A DNA stretch of 64,000 nt from Eubacteriaceae bacterium (GTDB lineage: Bacteria > Bacillota > Clostridia > Peptostreptococcales > Anaerovoracaceae), in assembly GCA_902362805.1 (NCBI GenBank), contig CABIXY010000002.1, positions 751,187 to 815,186 of the forward strand. The letters are read 5' to 3'. The notes below the pieces were generated by a model that had not been told where the DNA came from, did no database searches, and worked only from the letters and a program-made list of their open reading frames with translations. Positions within the stretch are counted from its first letter, which is position 1, and every line of letters begins with the position of its first letter. Both the position numbers and the translations under genes were made by a program. Positions 51,678-61,154 of the stretch are shown here, piece by piece.

Positions 51678-52496
51678 ATGAATATTACGCGAATTTGGAA
51701 AGTCTATTTCAGTCCTACGGGAAATACAGATAGGGCAGTTACCTATCTTGCAGAAGCGCTCAGTGAAAAGCTGAAGTGTCCCATCGAAAAATACGATTTT
51801 ACACTGCCCATGTCAAGGGAAACAGTTCCCTCTTTTTCTGCGGGCGATCTAGTCATCTTCGGCACGCCGGTTTATGCTGGAAAAATGCCAAATAAACTTC
51901 TCTCTTTTGTGCAGAACAGTTTCAAAGGAAATGAGGCCGCAGCAATTCCCTTAGTCACATTTGGAAACCGCAGTTTTGATAACGGGTTAGCTGAACTGAC
52001 GCAGGTTCTAGATGATGGCGGGTTTCGTATCGTTTCTGCTGCAGCCGTAGCTTCTCAACACGCTTTCTCAGATTCTTTAGCGGCAGGCCGTCCAGATAAA
52101 GAAGATTTGAAATTGCTTTCGGAATTGGCCGTCAAAACAGTCCAAAGAATTGAGAGTGAGAGTGCTTTTTCACTTCTATCCATACCTGGAGATGCGGAAG
52201 CTGCATATTATAGGCCCCTGGGGCTGAACGGTCAGCCTGCTGTATTTTTAAAGGCAAAACCCAAGACGGATACGACGAAGTGCACGGACTGTGGCATCTG
52301 CGCCCAAAACTGTCCCATGGGTTCCATCAATCCGGCGAAAACGTCTGAGGTAACTGGCATCTGCATTAAATGCCACGCTTGCGTGAATAAATGTCCAGAA
52401 GATGCCAAGTATTTTGACGACCCGGCCTTCCTCTCTCATAAAGCCATGTTAGAGAAAAACTTTCAGCGCAGAGCAGAAACGTTGATCATCGTCTGA
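51678..52496 (+). CDS. EFR1 family flavodoxin-ferredoxin protein
   Basis: A 272-residue protein. An N-terminal flavodoxin domain starts with VYFSPTGNTDRAV (FMN loop). The C-terminus has two 4Fe-4S motifs, CTDCGICAQNCPMG and CIKCHACVNKCPED. This is the EFR1 architecture, an electron-transfer protein of anaerobes. ACAGGAGG precedes the ATG, directly after a solo repeat hairpin. Monocistronic. Confidence 0.88.
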   Translation: MNITRIWKVYFSPTGNTDRAVTYLAEALSEKLKCPIEKYDFTLPMSRETVPSFSAGDLVIFGTPVYAGKMPNKLLSFVQNSFKGNEAAAIPLVTFGNRSFDNGLAELTQVLDDGGFRIVSAAAVASQHAFSDSLAAGRPDKEDLKLLSELAVKTVQRIESESAFSLLSIPGDAEAAYYRPLGLNGQPAVFLKAKPKTDTTKCTDCGICAQNCPMGSINPAKTSEVTGICIKCHACVNKCPEDAKYFDDPAFLSHKAMLEKNFQRRAETLIIV

Positions 52497-52663
52497 ACAA
52501 AAAGAAAAGCAGGCAGTAAATATGAACTGTTTGCTGTCTACACATACAGCACAAACAAGTGGCAAAATCCAGCTATAAGCTTGTTTTGCAGATTCTCGAT
52601 CAATTATTTCAGCAAGAATTAAGAACGGGTATGGTCTGGACCAATCCAAGGCCATGCTCGCCC

Positions 52664-53152
52664 TCAATTCTTACTTCTCTGATAAGCAATTCTCGGGCTT
52701 CCGTCCACAGAATAAATGATTCCGCATCTTTGGAATTCATTCTTTTTAATAGCACTCTGCATAATGCGATTGTCATGATGGGTGTCAATGCGTAAGGTAT
52801 CGATCTGTTTTTTACAGAAGTCTACACAGTGCTGTAAAATTCCCTTCCCTTGCCCATCACCTGCAATGCGGTGGATGGTGCCATAAGGAGAATCGCTAGG
52901 CCACGCACCGTCCTCAATTATCTCATAAGTCGGATCGTCACCTATGACAAACACAAACACACCATGAATTTGTTTCTCTTCTTCTATAACATATAACTGC
53001 TCTTTTTTAATATCTTCAACTAATATTCCTTTCTGCGGATAGCCGTCTCCCCACTGAGTGGGATTCCCCGTTTCTGCCATAAACACCCTGGCATAAGCAT
53101 AGATTTCCAAAATCCTCTCGAGATCTGCCAATTTTGCCTTTCTAATTTCCAT
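52664..53152 (-). CDS. GNAT family N-acetyltransferase
   Basis: A 162-residue acetyltransferase with a GNAT core: IRKAKLADLERILEIYAYAR at the start in part, and an acetyl-CoA loop HRIAGDGQGKGILQH near residue 107. The start at 53152 is chosen since AAGGAAGG lies upstream; the longer frame would run into ybaK. It follows ybaK by 5 bp. Substrate unknown. The 167 bp to the next gene on the left show no further feature. Confidence 0.82.
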   Translation of the reverse strand: MEIRKAKLADLERILEIYAYARVFMAETGNPTQWGDGYPQKGILVEDIKKEQLYVIEEEKQIHGVFVFVIGDDPTYEIIEDGAWPSDSPYGTIHRIAGDGQGKGILQHCVDFCKKQIDTLRIDTHHDNRIMQSAIKKNEFQRCGIIYSVDGSPRIAYQRSKN

Positions 53153-53157
53153 GAATG

Positions 53158-53655
53158 CTAACCTTCCTTTATTAAATCCACAAACTTCGCACCAATCAGC
53201 TCTGCCAGTTGTATTGGTGAAAGTTCCATCTGTAAACCGACTTTGCCACCGCTGACACATATGGTACTCTGCTCCCGGGAGCTCTTATGTATGGCCGTCT
53301 TGAATGGTTTTTTCATGCCTACAGGGGAACATCCGCCTTTGATGTATCCGGTCAAAGGTGTAATTTCCTTTACGTGGATCATTTCTATATTCTTTTCGCC
53401 AAAAAACTTAGCTGCTTTTTTCAGATCCAATTCACAGGCAACAGGAATGACGCAGACGTAATGTTCTTTGCTGTGTCCAACGAGAACCAAAGTCTTAAAT
53501 ACTTTATCCGGGTCGATGTGAGACTGCGCTGCTACGGAAACTCCGCTTAAAAAGCCATCGGGCGCTTCGTATGTATGGAGTTCATAAGGTATCTTTTTCG
53601 CTGCGACAATCCGCACTGCATTGGTCTTTGGTTCTTTCTCTTTCTTTGCCATCAT
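53158..53655 (-). CDS. ybaK: Cys-tRNA(Pro) deacylase YbaK/EbsC
   Basis: A 165-residue editing enzyme that hydrolyses mischarged Cys-tRNA(Pro). The family pattern is clear: a KTLV strand with Lys in VFKTLVLVG, GYIKGGCSPVG and the late SGGKVGLQMELSP. Length is normal. GAGGTG precedes two adjacent ATG codons. Confidence 0.9.
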   Translation of the reverse strand: MMAKKEKEPKTNAVRIVAAKKIPYELHTYEAPDGFLSGVSVAAQSHIDPDKVFKTLVLVGHSKEHYVCVIPVACELDLKKAAKFFGEKNIEMIHVKEITPLTGYIKGGCSPVGMKKPFKTAIHKSSREQSTICVSGGKVGLQMELSPIQLAELIGAKFVDLIKEG

Positions 53656-53766
53656 ATCACCTCTTTTTCATGTAGATGTTATCAGTATACCATAGCTAAA
53701 GATTTCTTTGCAAGAATCTAAAAGGGGGGGGAATGACGGAATCGAAGATTCCTATTTTCTACATAA

Positions 53767-53797
53767 CAAAAAGGCTCCGCCGCAGCGAAGCCTTTTT
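53767..53797 (-). terminator. Terminator of hppA
   Basis: AAAAAGGCT-CGC / GCG-AGCCTTTTT stem with T-run on the minus strand, 17 bp after the hppA stop. A G-run (GGGGGGGG) lies at 53724-53731 between the genes. Confidence 0.8.
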
Positions 53798-53813
53798 AAA
53801 TCGTGATATTATA

Positions 53814-55835
53814 TTATCCTAATAATCCAGCACCGAATACTGGTGCAAATACAACTGATACAATTGTCATCAACTTGATCAGAATGTTGATGGATGGACC
53901 AGAAGTATCTTTGAACGGGTCACCGACTGTATCGCCGACAACTGCCGCTTTATGAGGTTCTGAACCTTTTCCGCCGAAGTTTCCTTCTTCGATATATTTC
54001 TTAGCATTGTCCCATGCACCGCCAGCATTGGCCATCATGATTGCAAGCAATACGCCGGCTGAAAGTGCGCCGCCCAGCATTCCGGCCAGAGCTTCAGCAC
54101 CCAGTACAAAACCGACAAGTAATGGAGCCGCGATAGCCATCAGACCAGGGATAATCATTTCCTTCAGAGCAGCACCAGTTGAGATATCTACGCATCTAGC
54201 ATAGTCAGGCTTGGAAGTTCCCTCCATAATGCCCTTGTCTTCTCTGAACTGTCTTCTAACTTCTTCAATCATCTGATTTGCAGCTTTACCTACGGAGTTC
54301 ATAGTCATGGCTGAAAACAAGAATGGAAGCATTGCTCCGATGAACAGTCCGACAATGACGATTGGATCCAGTAAGCTTACAATGCTGATCTGCGCAACTG
54401 TTGCATAAGATACAAACAGAGCCAGAGCAGTCAGAGCAGCAGAACCAATTGCGAAACCTTTACCAATAGCCGCTGTCGTATTACCTACAGAGTCAAGCTT
54501 GTCCGTAATATTTCTTACACCTTCTGGCAGTTCCGCCATTTCAGCGATACCGCCGGCATTATCGGAAACAGGACCGTAAGCGTCTACTGCAACAGTCATA
54601 CCTGTCGTGGAGAGCATACCTACTGCAGCAAGAGCGATGCCGTATACGCCCGCAAACTGATACGCAACAAAGATGCCCACACAGATGCAGATAATCGGCC
54701 AGAGAGTAGACATCATACCAACACCTAAACCGCTGATGATTGTAGTTGCAGCACCAGTTTGTGACTGCTCAGCAATCTTTTTAACTGAACCGTAGTCAGC
54801 TGAAGTATAGATTTCTGTAATCTTACCGATGGCAATACCGACGATAAGACCTGCAATAATTGCATATGCATAAGTGAAGTCGCCCAGCATCTGCTTGCTC
54901 AAAATCAGAGCAGCGATGATTACAATGACGCCACTGATGTAAGTACCCATATTCAGCGCCTTAGCAGGATTTACATTCTCCCCGCCTCTTACGAGCAGGA
55001 TACCAATTACAGATGCAATGATACCGATCGCTGAAAGAACCAGTGGGAATACGGCTGCCGTAGTTTCTGAGAATGTTGCAAGTTCAGGTGCATTTGCAAC
55101 TGCAACTGCCGCCAGAGTAATAGCAGAAATGATGGATCCTACATAGGATTCGAACAGGTCAGAACCCATGCCGGCAACGTCACCTACGTTGTCGCCTACG
55201 TTGTCAGCGATAACGGCAGGGTTTCTTGGGTCATCTTCTGGAATACCAGCTTCAACTTTACCTACAAGGTCAGCACCAACGTCTGCAGCCTTTGTGTAGA
55301 TACCACCGCCTACTCTTCCGAAGAGAGCCATAGAGGATGCACCGAGACCAAAGCCTGTGATACTTTCCAACACTGTCGCAAAATCAAGCACATAGAATAC
55401 GACACCAAGTCCTAACAGACCGAGGCCTGACACACAAAGTCCCATAACCGCACCTGATCTGAAAGCGATTTTCAGTGCCTTTGGCATACCTGCTTCTTTT
55501 GCAGCATTTGCTGTTCTTACATTACCTTTTGTTGCAACGTTCATTCCAAAGAATCCAGCCAAAACAGATAACAGGGCACCGATTACATACAATACAGCGG
55601 TTGTCCAATTTCCAAGGCCAAATCCGATCAGCAAAAACAGTACGACAATTACGATGACCATCGTCTTGTACTCTCTTCTGAGGAATGCCATAGCACCTTC
55701 TCTGATGAAGCCTGCAATTTCCTTCATCCTGTCTGTTCCTTCATCAGCTTTGCCGATCCATGATGCTAGACAAAAAGCAACGATTAGACCAACTACAGCT
55801 GCGATAGGAGCAACAAAGCTTGTAAAGCTTTCCAT
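53814..55835 (-). CDS. hppA: Membrane-bound ion-translocating pyrophosphatase
   Basis: A 673-residue protein with about 16 helices that couples pyrophosphate hydrolysis to H+ and/or Na+ export. The substrate motif [11 protein letters not shown] and a second DNVGDNVGD are seen near residues 185-220, and [14 protein letters not shown] near 640. The [10 protein letters not shown] site has Ala where K+-independent enzymes have Lys, which predicts the K+-dependent class. Sequence does not settle H+ versus Na+. Monocistronic. Confidence 0.95.
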   Translation of the reverse strand: MESFTSFVAPIAAVVGLIVAFCLASWIGKADEGTDRMKEIAGFIREGAMAFLRREYKTMVIVIVVLFLLIGFGLGNWTTAVLYVIGALLSVLAGFFGMNVATKGNVRTANAAKEAGMPKALKIAFRSGAVMGLCVSGLGLLGLGVVFYVLDFATVLESITGFGLGASSMALFGRVGGGIYTKAADVGADLVGKVEAGIPEDDPRNPAVIADNVGDNVGDVAGMGSDLFESYVGSIISAITLAAVAVANAPELATFSETTAAVFPLVLSAIGIIASVIGILLVRGGENVNPAKALNMGTYISGVIVIIAALILSKQMLGDFTYAYAIIAGLIVGIAIGKITEIYTSADYGSVKKIAEQSQTGAATTIISGLGVGMMSTLWPIICICVGIFVAYQFAGVYGIALAAVGMLSTTGMTVAVDAYGPVSDNAGGIAEMAELPEGVRNITDKLDSVGNTTAAIGKGFAIGSAALTALALFVSYATVAQISIVSLLDPIVIVGLFIGAMLPFLFSAMTMNSVGKAANQMIEEVRRQFREDKGIMEGTSKPDYARCVDISTGAALKEMIIPGLMAIAAPLLVGFVLGAEALAGMLGGALSAGVLLAIMMANAGGAWDNAKKYIEEGNFGGKGSEPHKAAVVGDTVGDPFKDTSGPSINILIKLMTIVSVVFAPVFGAGLLG

Positions 55836-55940
55836 AATTATAATACCTCCTCCTTCGCTTACTTATGAAACAAGTTTAAGAGGCACTATACAAGCACCTC
55901 TTACTATCAAGCGAATATTTAAAATTTAATTATAAACACA

Positions 55941-56171
55941 TTAAAAAATAGCTACAATCGCCAGTGAAAGACCGATAAACAAGATTGCAGATACAACGGT
56001 TATTTTGCTCAAAATAGCCTCATAACCTTTACTCTTTTTTTTGCCGAACAGCTGCTCAGCGCCGCCTGCGATAGATCCGGACAATCCGTCACTGTTACTA
56101 GATTGTAATAATACGCTGGCAATAATGATAATGCTGGCAATTGCTAATAGTACCATTAGAGTGGTTTTCAT
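55941..56171 (-). CDS. secG: Preprotein translocase subunit SecG
   Basis: A 76-residue protein with two helices and the conserved QSSNSDGLSGSIAGGAEQLFGKKKS loop between them. The start at 56171 has AAGGAGGG upstream. It completes the SecYEG channel. Its leader runs into a tandem modular hairpin repeat (56184-56397), so the repeat is the 5' untranslated region or a spacer after tpiA. Confidence 0.95.
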   Translation of the reverse strand: MKTTLMVLLAIASIIIIASVLLQSSNSDGLSGSIAGGAEQLFGKKKSKGYEAILSKITVVSAILFIGLSLAIVAIF

Positions 56172-56183
56172 CTTATCCCTCCT

Positions 56184-56397
56184 TAATAGACTTGTCACAG
56201 TTTTAAAAACTGTCGTATGCAAAACCCTCTGCTTAATGAGCAAATGCATCGCATGAAACTCGATTGGCCAAGGGTTGACTGCTTAATGGTCCTCGTCCCA
56301 ATTTGTCTCACAAATTGCGGAGAGACCTTATGCAACCACCCTCCAAGAGAGTCAGCGCACCGCGCGTAGCTCGATTGGCTAAGGGTTGACTGCTTAA
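56184..56397 (+). repeat. Modular hairpin repeat, locus 2 (degenerate A-C, then A-C)
   Basis: A worn first copy has an A core CACAGTTT/AAACTG then TATGC, followed by a C module AACCCTC...GATTGGCCAAGGGTTGACTGCTTAA (56221-56286). A second copy has TAATGG (56284), A arms GGTC/GACC around CAATTTG/CAAATTG, TTATGC, then a C module CAACCACCCTCCAAGAG...CTCGATTGGCTAAGGGTTG (56333-56390). C modules share both arms with locus 1, but their centres differ completely. Confidence 0.75.
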
Positions 56398-56460
56398 AAT
56401 TCAACCATTTAACTTTATCATAAGAAATGGTAAAAATCAAGTATTTTTGACACTTTATCC

Positions 56461-57210
56461 CTAAAAGTTGATAATGTCCATAAATTTAGAAGGAATCAGG
56501 CTGGCTCCGCCGACTAATGCACCATCAATCTCATCCATATTCATGATTTCTGTTGCATTTTCTGGTTTCACACTGCCGCCATATTGAATGATTACTTTGT
56601 CGCAGGTATCCTCATCGTATAGTTCCTCAACGATCGTCCTGATAAAAGCGCACATTTCTTCTGCCTGCTCCGCACTGGCTGTCTTCCCCGTACCGATAGC
56701 CCAAATCGGCTCATATGCGATGACGATTTGCTCAGCTTGCTCGCTCGTGAGACCAGCAAAATCTTTTTCAATCTGCTGTGAGACGACCTCTTTTTCTTTT
56801 CCCGCTTCTCGCTGTGAAAGATTTTCTCCGACACAGAGAATCGGTCTGATTGCGCTCTCTGTTAAAAGCTTCTTCAATTTCAGATTGACGGTCTCATCCG
56901 TCTCTGCAAAGTACTGTCTTCTTTCTGAATGACCGACGATGCAGTAATCCACACCGATTTCTTTCAGCATAGCAACAGAAATCTCACCAGTAAAAGCGCC
57001 TTCGTCTTCGAAATGAACGTTTTGTGCGCCCACGCCTATGCTGGTTCCTCTGAAGGCTTCCACCAACGTATCTAATTGCGTGAATGGCGCACAGATTGCC
57101 GCTCTGATATCGGTATCCTTATATAACTGTTTGAAGCTTTCCGCAAATTCCAGCGCTTCTTTTTTCGTCTTGTACATTTTCCAATTTCCTGCAATAAACG
57201 GAATTCTCAT
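56461..57210 (-). CDS. tpiA: Triosephosphate isomerase
   Basis: A 249-residue TIM-barrel enzyme interconverting dihydroxyacetone phosphate and glyceraldehyde 3-phosphate. Catalytic Lys is in AGNWKMYK near residue 10, His in IVGHSERR near 95, Glu in AYEPIWAIGTG near 166. It is 4 bp after pgk in the gap-pgk-tpiA operon. Confidence 0.97.
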   Translation of the reverse strand: MRIPFIAGNWKMYKTKKEALEFAESFKQLYKDTDIRAAICAPFTQLDTLVEAFRGTSIGVGAQNVHFEDEGAFTGEISVAMLKEIGVDYCIVGHSERRQYFAETDETVNLKLKKLLTESAIRPILCVGENLSQREAGKEKEVVSQQIEKDFAGLTSEQAEQIVIAYEPIWAIGTGKTASAEQAEEMCAFIRTIVEELYDEDTCDKVIIQYGGSVKPENATEIMNMDEIDGALVGGASLIPSKFMDIINF

Positions 57211-57214
57211 TTTC

Positions 57215-58399
57215 TTATTTCTCCTCTATAATTGCAATGCCCGGTAGGACTTTACCCTCTAAAAATTCAAGAGAAGCGCCTCCGCCCGTCGAAATATGAG
57301 TCATCTTGTCTGCCAGACCGAATTGCTCTGCAGCCGCCGCTGAATCACCGCCGCCGATCACTGTAACGGCATCGCTTTCTGCCAAAATCTCTGCAATGGC
57401 TCTTGTACCTCTGGCAAAAGACGGCATTTCAAACACACCCGCTGGACCATTCCATACAATGGTCTTTGCTTCTATTAAGGCTTTTTTGTACAGATCAATG
57501 GTCTTAGGTCCGATATCCAATCCCATCATATCCGCCGGTATCTGTTCCCTATCAACGACTACAGTTTCAGTCTCGTTGGCAAACTCTTTTGCGCAGACAA
57601 CATCTACAGGCAGCAGCAGTTTGACCCCTGCGGTTTCAGCTTTTTCTAATAAGGCCTTGGCTAAATCGATGTTTTCTTCATCTAAGATCGATGTGCCGAT
57701 TTCAAGTCCCATGGCTTTGAAGAATGTATAAGACATACCGCCGCCGATAATCAAAGTATCTACTTTTTTCAACAGGCTTTCAATGACTGGAATTTTATCG
57801 CCAACTTTTGCTCCGCCCATTATTGCTACAAACGGTCTCTTTGGATTTTCCACTGCGCCGCCGAGGAACTTCACTTCTTTCTCAATCAAGAAGCCGGATA
57901 CTGCTGGCAGATAATCCGCAATTCCCGCTGTAGAAGCGTGGGCTCTGTGTGCTGTGCCAAAAGCTTCTTGCACAAAGATTTCCCCTAAAGAAGCTAATTC
58001 TTTGGCAAATTCTGCGCCGTTTTCAGTTTCTTCTTTTCTGAAACGGACGTTTTCGAGGAGCATCACCTCTCCCTCTTGCAAAGAATCAGCCGTTTCTTTA
58101 ATCGTATCACAGATCACCTCTGGGCAGCTTTTAAATTTGACTTCTTTTCCGAGGAGCTGGCTCAGTCTGTCTGCCACTGGCTGCAGCGTGAACTCCATCT
58201 TTGGTTCGCCCTTTGGTCTGCCCAGGTGAGACATTAAAATAACCTTTGCCCCCTGTTCAATTAAATAGGTGATCGTTGGCAGTGCAGCCGTAATTCTGTT
58301 ATCGTCAGTAATTGCGCCGTCCTTCTGTGGTACATTGAAATCACATCTTACAATAACTTTTTTTCCTTTGACATCGATGTCTCTGATTGTTTTTTTCAT
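57215..58399 (-). CDS. pgk: Phosphoglycerate kinase
   Basis: A 394-residue two-domain kinase with VRCDFNVPQ at the start, [10 protein letters not shown] near 58, and the C-terminal [12 protein letters not shown] and [15 protein letters not shown] motifs. Second gene of the glycolytic operon, after a strong intercistronic hairpin. Confidence 0.97.
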   Translation of the reverse strand: MKKTIRDIDVKGKKVIVRCDFNVPQKDGAITDDNRITAALPTITYLIEQGAKVILMSHLGRPKGEPKMEFTLQPVADRLSQLLGKEVKFKSCPEVICDTIKETADSLQEGEVMLLENVRFRKEETENGAEFAKELASLGEIFVQEAFGTAHRAHASTAGIADYLPAVSGFLIEKEVKFLGGAVENPKRPFVAIMGGAKVGDKIPVIESLLKKVDTLIIGGGMSYTFFKAMGLEIGTSILDEENIDLAKALLEKAETAGVKLLLPVDVVCAKEFANETETVVVDREQIPADMMGLDIGPKTIDLYKKALIEAKTIVWNGPAGVFEMPSFARGTRAIAEILAESDAVTVIGGGDSAAAAEQFGLADKMTHISTGGGASLEFLEGKVLPGIAIIEEK

Positions 58400-58429
58400 T
58401 TTTTTAGACCCCTCATTGTTTCATATTGA

Positions 58430-58456
58430 GGAAATACCGGTCTAGCCGGTATTTCC
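58430..58456 (-). terminator. Intercistronic hairpin between gap and pgk
   Basis: A perfect 11-bp stem GGAAATACCGG / CCGGTATTTCC with loop TCTAG, 11 bp after the gap stop. No T-run follows. It more likely protects the gap mRNA end or reduces read-through than fully terminates. Confidence 0.6.
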
Positions 58457-58467
58457 TTTCGTATCCA

Positions 58468-59487
58468 TTATTTTGCGTTGTCTACCTCGTACATATGCTT
58501 AATGAGTTCCAATGTCTTGCTGGAATATCCAAATTCATTATCATAGAAAGCGATCAGCTTGAAAAACTTATCGTTTAGCTCAATGCCTTCTCTCGCGTCA
58601 AAGATGGAAGTGTGCGGATCTCCAACAAAGTCACCAGATACTACTTCGTCATCAACGTATTCAATGACACCATGCAGGGTCGTCTCAGATGCTTTCTTTA
58701 CTGCTCTGCAGATGGCCTCATAAGATGCGGACGTCTTTAATACGACATTCAGATCGATTACAGAAACGTCTGCAATTGGAACCCTGTAAGAAATTCCTGT
58801 CATCTTTCCTGCCAGTGAAGGAATCACCAATCCTACGGCTTTCGCTGCACCAGTAGTGGAAGGAATGACATTGCCGAACACGCTTCTTCCCGTTCTCCAG
58901 TCTTTCATAGAACGAGCGTCAACAACTTTCTGCTTTGCTGTAGCAGAGTGGATGGTAGACATCAATCCCTGTTCGATTCCAAAATTATCCTCAAGCACCT
59001 TGCAAAGTGGTGCCAGGCAGTTGGTCGTACAGGATGCATTGGAAACTACCTGCATGTCGCTTGTGTATTCGTCTGAGTTGACACCATAGACGAAGGTAGG
59101 CGTTGTCTTATCTTTCGCAGGAGCTGAAATCACAACTTTCTTAGCGCCTGCTTTGATATGATCCATCGCGGTTTCAGTAGTAGTATAAGCCCCTGTCGCT
59201 TCAACTATGTATTCTGCCCCGCATTTATCCCAAGGAATGTTTTTCGCTTCAGATTCGCTGTATACAGGAACCTTTTTGCCGTCCATCATAATTCCGTTTT
59301 CATACTTCTCAAGTGATTTAGGGAATCTTCCGAATGTACTGTCATATTTCAGCATGTAGATCAGATAATCGATATCCGCGTTACGAACATTAATACCTGC
59401 AATTTCGATCTCAGGCATGTCCATTGCCGCCCTGATCACTACTCTGCCAATTCTTCCGAATCCACTAATACCAACTTTAATTGCCAT
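58468..59487 (-). CDS. gap: Glyceraldehyde-3-phosphate dehydrogenase, type I
   Basis: A 339-residue enzyme. The Rossmann loop is GFGRIGR, and the catalytic Cys153 lies in SNASCTTNCLAP. At the end of strand beta-2 it reads GINVRNADIDYL, where NAD-specific enzymes usually have an Asp in a NDL motif; coenzyme preference may differ. It heads gap-pgk-tpiA. No CggR-type repressor gene precedes it; a tandem hairpin repeat and rpoN do. Confidence 0.96.
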   Translation of the reverse strand: MAIKVGISGFGRIGRVVIRAAMDMPEIEIAGINVRNADIDYLIYMLKYDSTFGRFPKSLEKYENGIMMDGKKVPVYSESEAKNIPWDKCGAEYIVEATGAYTTTETAMDHIKAGAKKVVISAPAKDKTTPTFVYGVNSDEYTSDMQVVSNASCTTNCLAPLCKVLEDNFGIEQGLMSTIHSATAKQKVVDARSMKDWRTGRSVFGNVIPSTTGAAKAVGLVIPSLAGKMTGISYRVPIADVSVIDLNVVLKTSASYEAICRAVKKASETTLHGVIEYVDDEVVSGDFVGDPHTSIFDAREGIELNDKFFKLIAFYDNEFGYSSKTLELIKHMYEVDNAK

Positions 59488-59565
59488 AATTTACCTCCAT
59501 ATCTCTCTTTTATATAAGAATTAAAGTTTTGTATTGATATATATTAAAATTAATTAATATCAAAA

Positions 59566-59752
59566 TTATACGACTAACGCCTAGCCAGCCAAAGGCCGGG
59601 GCGTTACAGCATAAGGTCTGTCCATCGATTTACTTTGCGTAAATCGGGACCAGAACCATTATACGACTAACGCCTAGCCAGCCAAAGGCCGGGGCGTTAC
59701 AGCATAAGGAGTTTCCATCAATTTGCTTTGCAAATTGGGCGGGCTCCATTAG
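59566..59752 (-). repeat. Modular hairpin repeat, locus 3 (A-B-A-B on minus strand)
   Basis: Read on the minus strand: TAATGG, A module with a perfect CAATTTGC-AAA-GCAAATTG core between GGAG and CTCC, TTATGC, then B module TGTAACGCC-GGCC...GGCT-GGCGTTAGTCGTATAA. Then comes TGGTTCTG, an A module with CGATTTAC/GTAAATCG core, TTATGC, and an identical second B module. The first TAA is the rpoN stop codon. The two B copies are identical, but the two A copies differ by paired, compensating changes. Confidence 0.8.
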
Positions 59753-61110
59753 AATCTCCTTCTCTTCGAGGAAGATAAGATGTTCATCCCTTCTCTGTAC
59801 TTTGCCACCGTCCTTCTGGATATATCAATTCCCTTGTCTTTCAGAATTTCTACCATATCCTGGTCGCTGTAAGGTTTTCTTGGATCTTCTCCATTTATGA
59901 TTTCCTTGATAATAGACTTTACGCTGTTGGAGGAAACCCCGGCACCGTCTCCGCCTGAGACACCGCTTGAGAAGAAATACTTCAGTTCAAAAACGCCTCT
60001 CGGACTCTGCATATATTTACCGTTGATGGAACGGCTTACCGTCGATTCGTGCACGCCGACTTCTTCGGCAATTTGCTTTAAGGTGAGAGTCTTTAAATAC
60101 TTCTCCCCCTTATCAAAGAAGTCCTGCTGATACTTTACGACTGCGCTGGCTACATTATAAATCGTTTGCTTTCTCTGTTCAATGCTTTTAATCAACCATA
60201 CTGCTGCATTAAATCTATCATTTAAATACTTATTTAATTCTTCGTCTTTGTCCGCTTCCGCAGATAACTTGTTATAATAAGAGCTGACCATCAGCTTTGG
60301 CACACTGGTATCGTTGTTGGTAACCACAAATTCATCGTTAATTTTTTCAACAAAGATGTCCGGGATAACATACCTGGTCGTCTCTCCGGATGAGAAAAGT
60401 CTGCCCGGCTTTGGTTCCAAGGTCTTAATCAAATCTGCTATTTGCTGGACTTCCTGATTCTTCATGTTCAAGGTCTTTGCAATATGTGCAATCTTGTTAT
60501 CCGCCAAATCCTCCAACATGTTTTCTATGATATATTCAATCTCGTCTGTCAAAAGTCCCTTTGCGGCGAGTTGAATAATCAGACACTCCCGCAAGTTTCT
60601 GGCAGCGATCCCTGCCGGATCAAAGGTTTGGATAAAATTAAGCGTATCTTCTACATCTTCAATTTCAGCGTCTACTGCCTTTGCAATTTCTTCTACAGAA
60701 GCAGTCAGATAGCCATTGTCATCGACAGCCTCGATAATATATTTGCCGATTGCCGCATGTTTTCCCTTGAGATTGGAAAACTGGAGCTGCATAAAGAGAT
60801 AATCTGTCAAAGTATCTTCTTCAGAGACGTACTGCTCGTATGTATAATCATCGTCTTCATCAGGGGAATATTCCCACTGCTTGAAGCTCTCTTCTTCATA
60901 ATCAGCTTCTCTGATTTTTTCTCGGATGTCGACTTCCTGTGTATCATACTCCTTTTCCGCTTCCAGCACAGGATTTTCAAGCAATTCATTCTGGACATAA
61001 TCAACTAACTCCTGGTTGTTGAACTGCAATATCTGTATTGCCTGAATCAATTCAGGAGTCATGGATAGTTTCTGGGTCTGTTCAATTGTGAGCTCGTATC
61101 CTAATTTCAT
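59749..61110 (-). CDS. rpoN: RNA polymerase sigma-54 factor
   Basis: A 453-residue sigma factor. Region I is Gln- and Leu-rich (LTIEQTQKLSMTPELIQAIQILQFN in part), then an acidic region II, a core-binding domain, a helix-turn-helix near 345-365 (VHESTVSRSINGKYMQSPRG) and the RpoN box SRRTVAKYRE near the end. The start at 61110 follows AAGGAGA. It directs transcription from -24/-12 promoters with activators not present in this window. It precedes gap. Confidence 0.95.
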   Translation of the reverse strand: MKLGYELTIEQTQKLSMTPELIQAIQILQFNNQELVDYVQNELLENPVLEAEKEYDTQEVDIREKIREADYEEESFKQWEYSPDEDDDYTYEQYVSEEDTLTDYLFMQLQFSNLKGKHAAIGKYIIEAVDDNGYLTASVEEIAKAVDAEIEDVEDTLNFIQTFDPAGIAARNLRECLIIQLAAKGLLTDEIEYIIENMLEDLADNKIAHIAKTLNMKNQEVQQIADLIKTLEPKPGRLFSSGETTRYVIPDIFVEKINDEFVVTNNDTSVPKLMVSSYYNKLSAEADKDEELNKYLNDRFNAAVWLIKSIEQRKQTIYNVASAVVKYQQDFFDKGEKYLKTLTLKQIAEEVGVHESTVSRSINGKYMQSPRGVFELKYFFSSGVSGGDGAGVSSNSVKSIIKEIINGEDPRKPYSDQDMVEILKDKGIDISRRTVAKYREGMNILSSSKRRRF

Positions 61111-61154
61111 AATTCCTATCTCCTTATGCAAATAGTATACCATATTGAATCAGT

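Noticed and set aside
52497..52663. Small minus-strand ORF between EFR1 and GNAT genes
   Set aside because: It overlaps the end of the EFR1 gene, has no ribosome site and no protein-like pattern.
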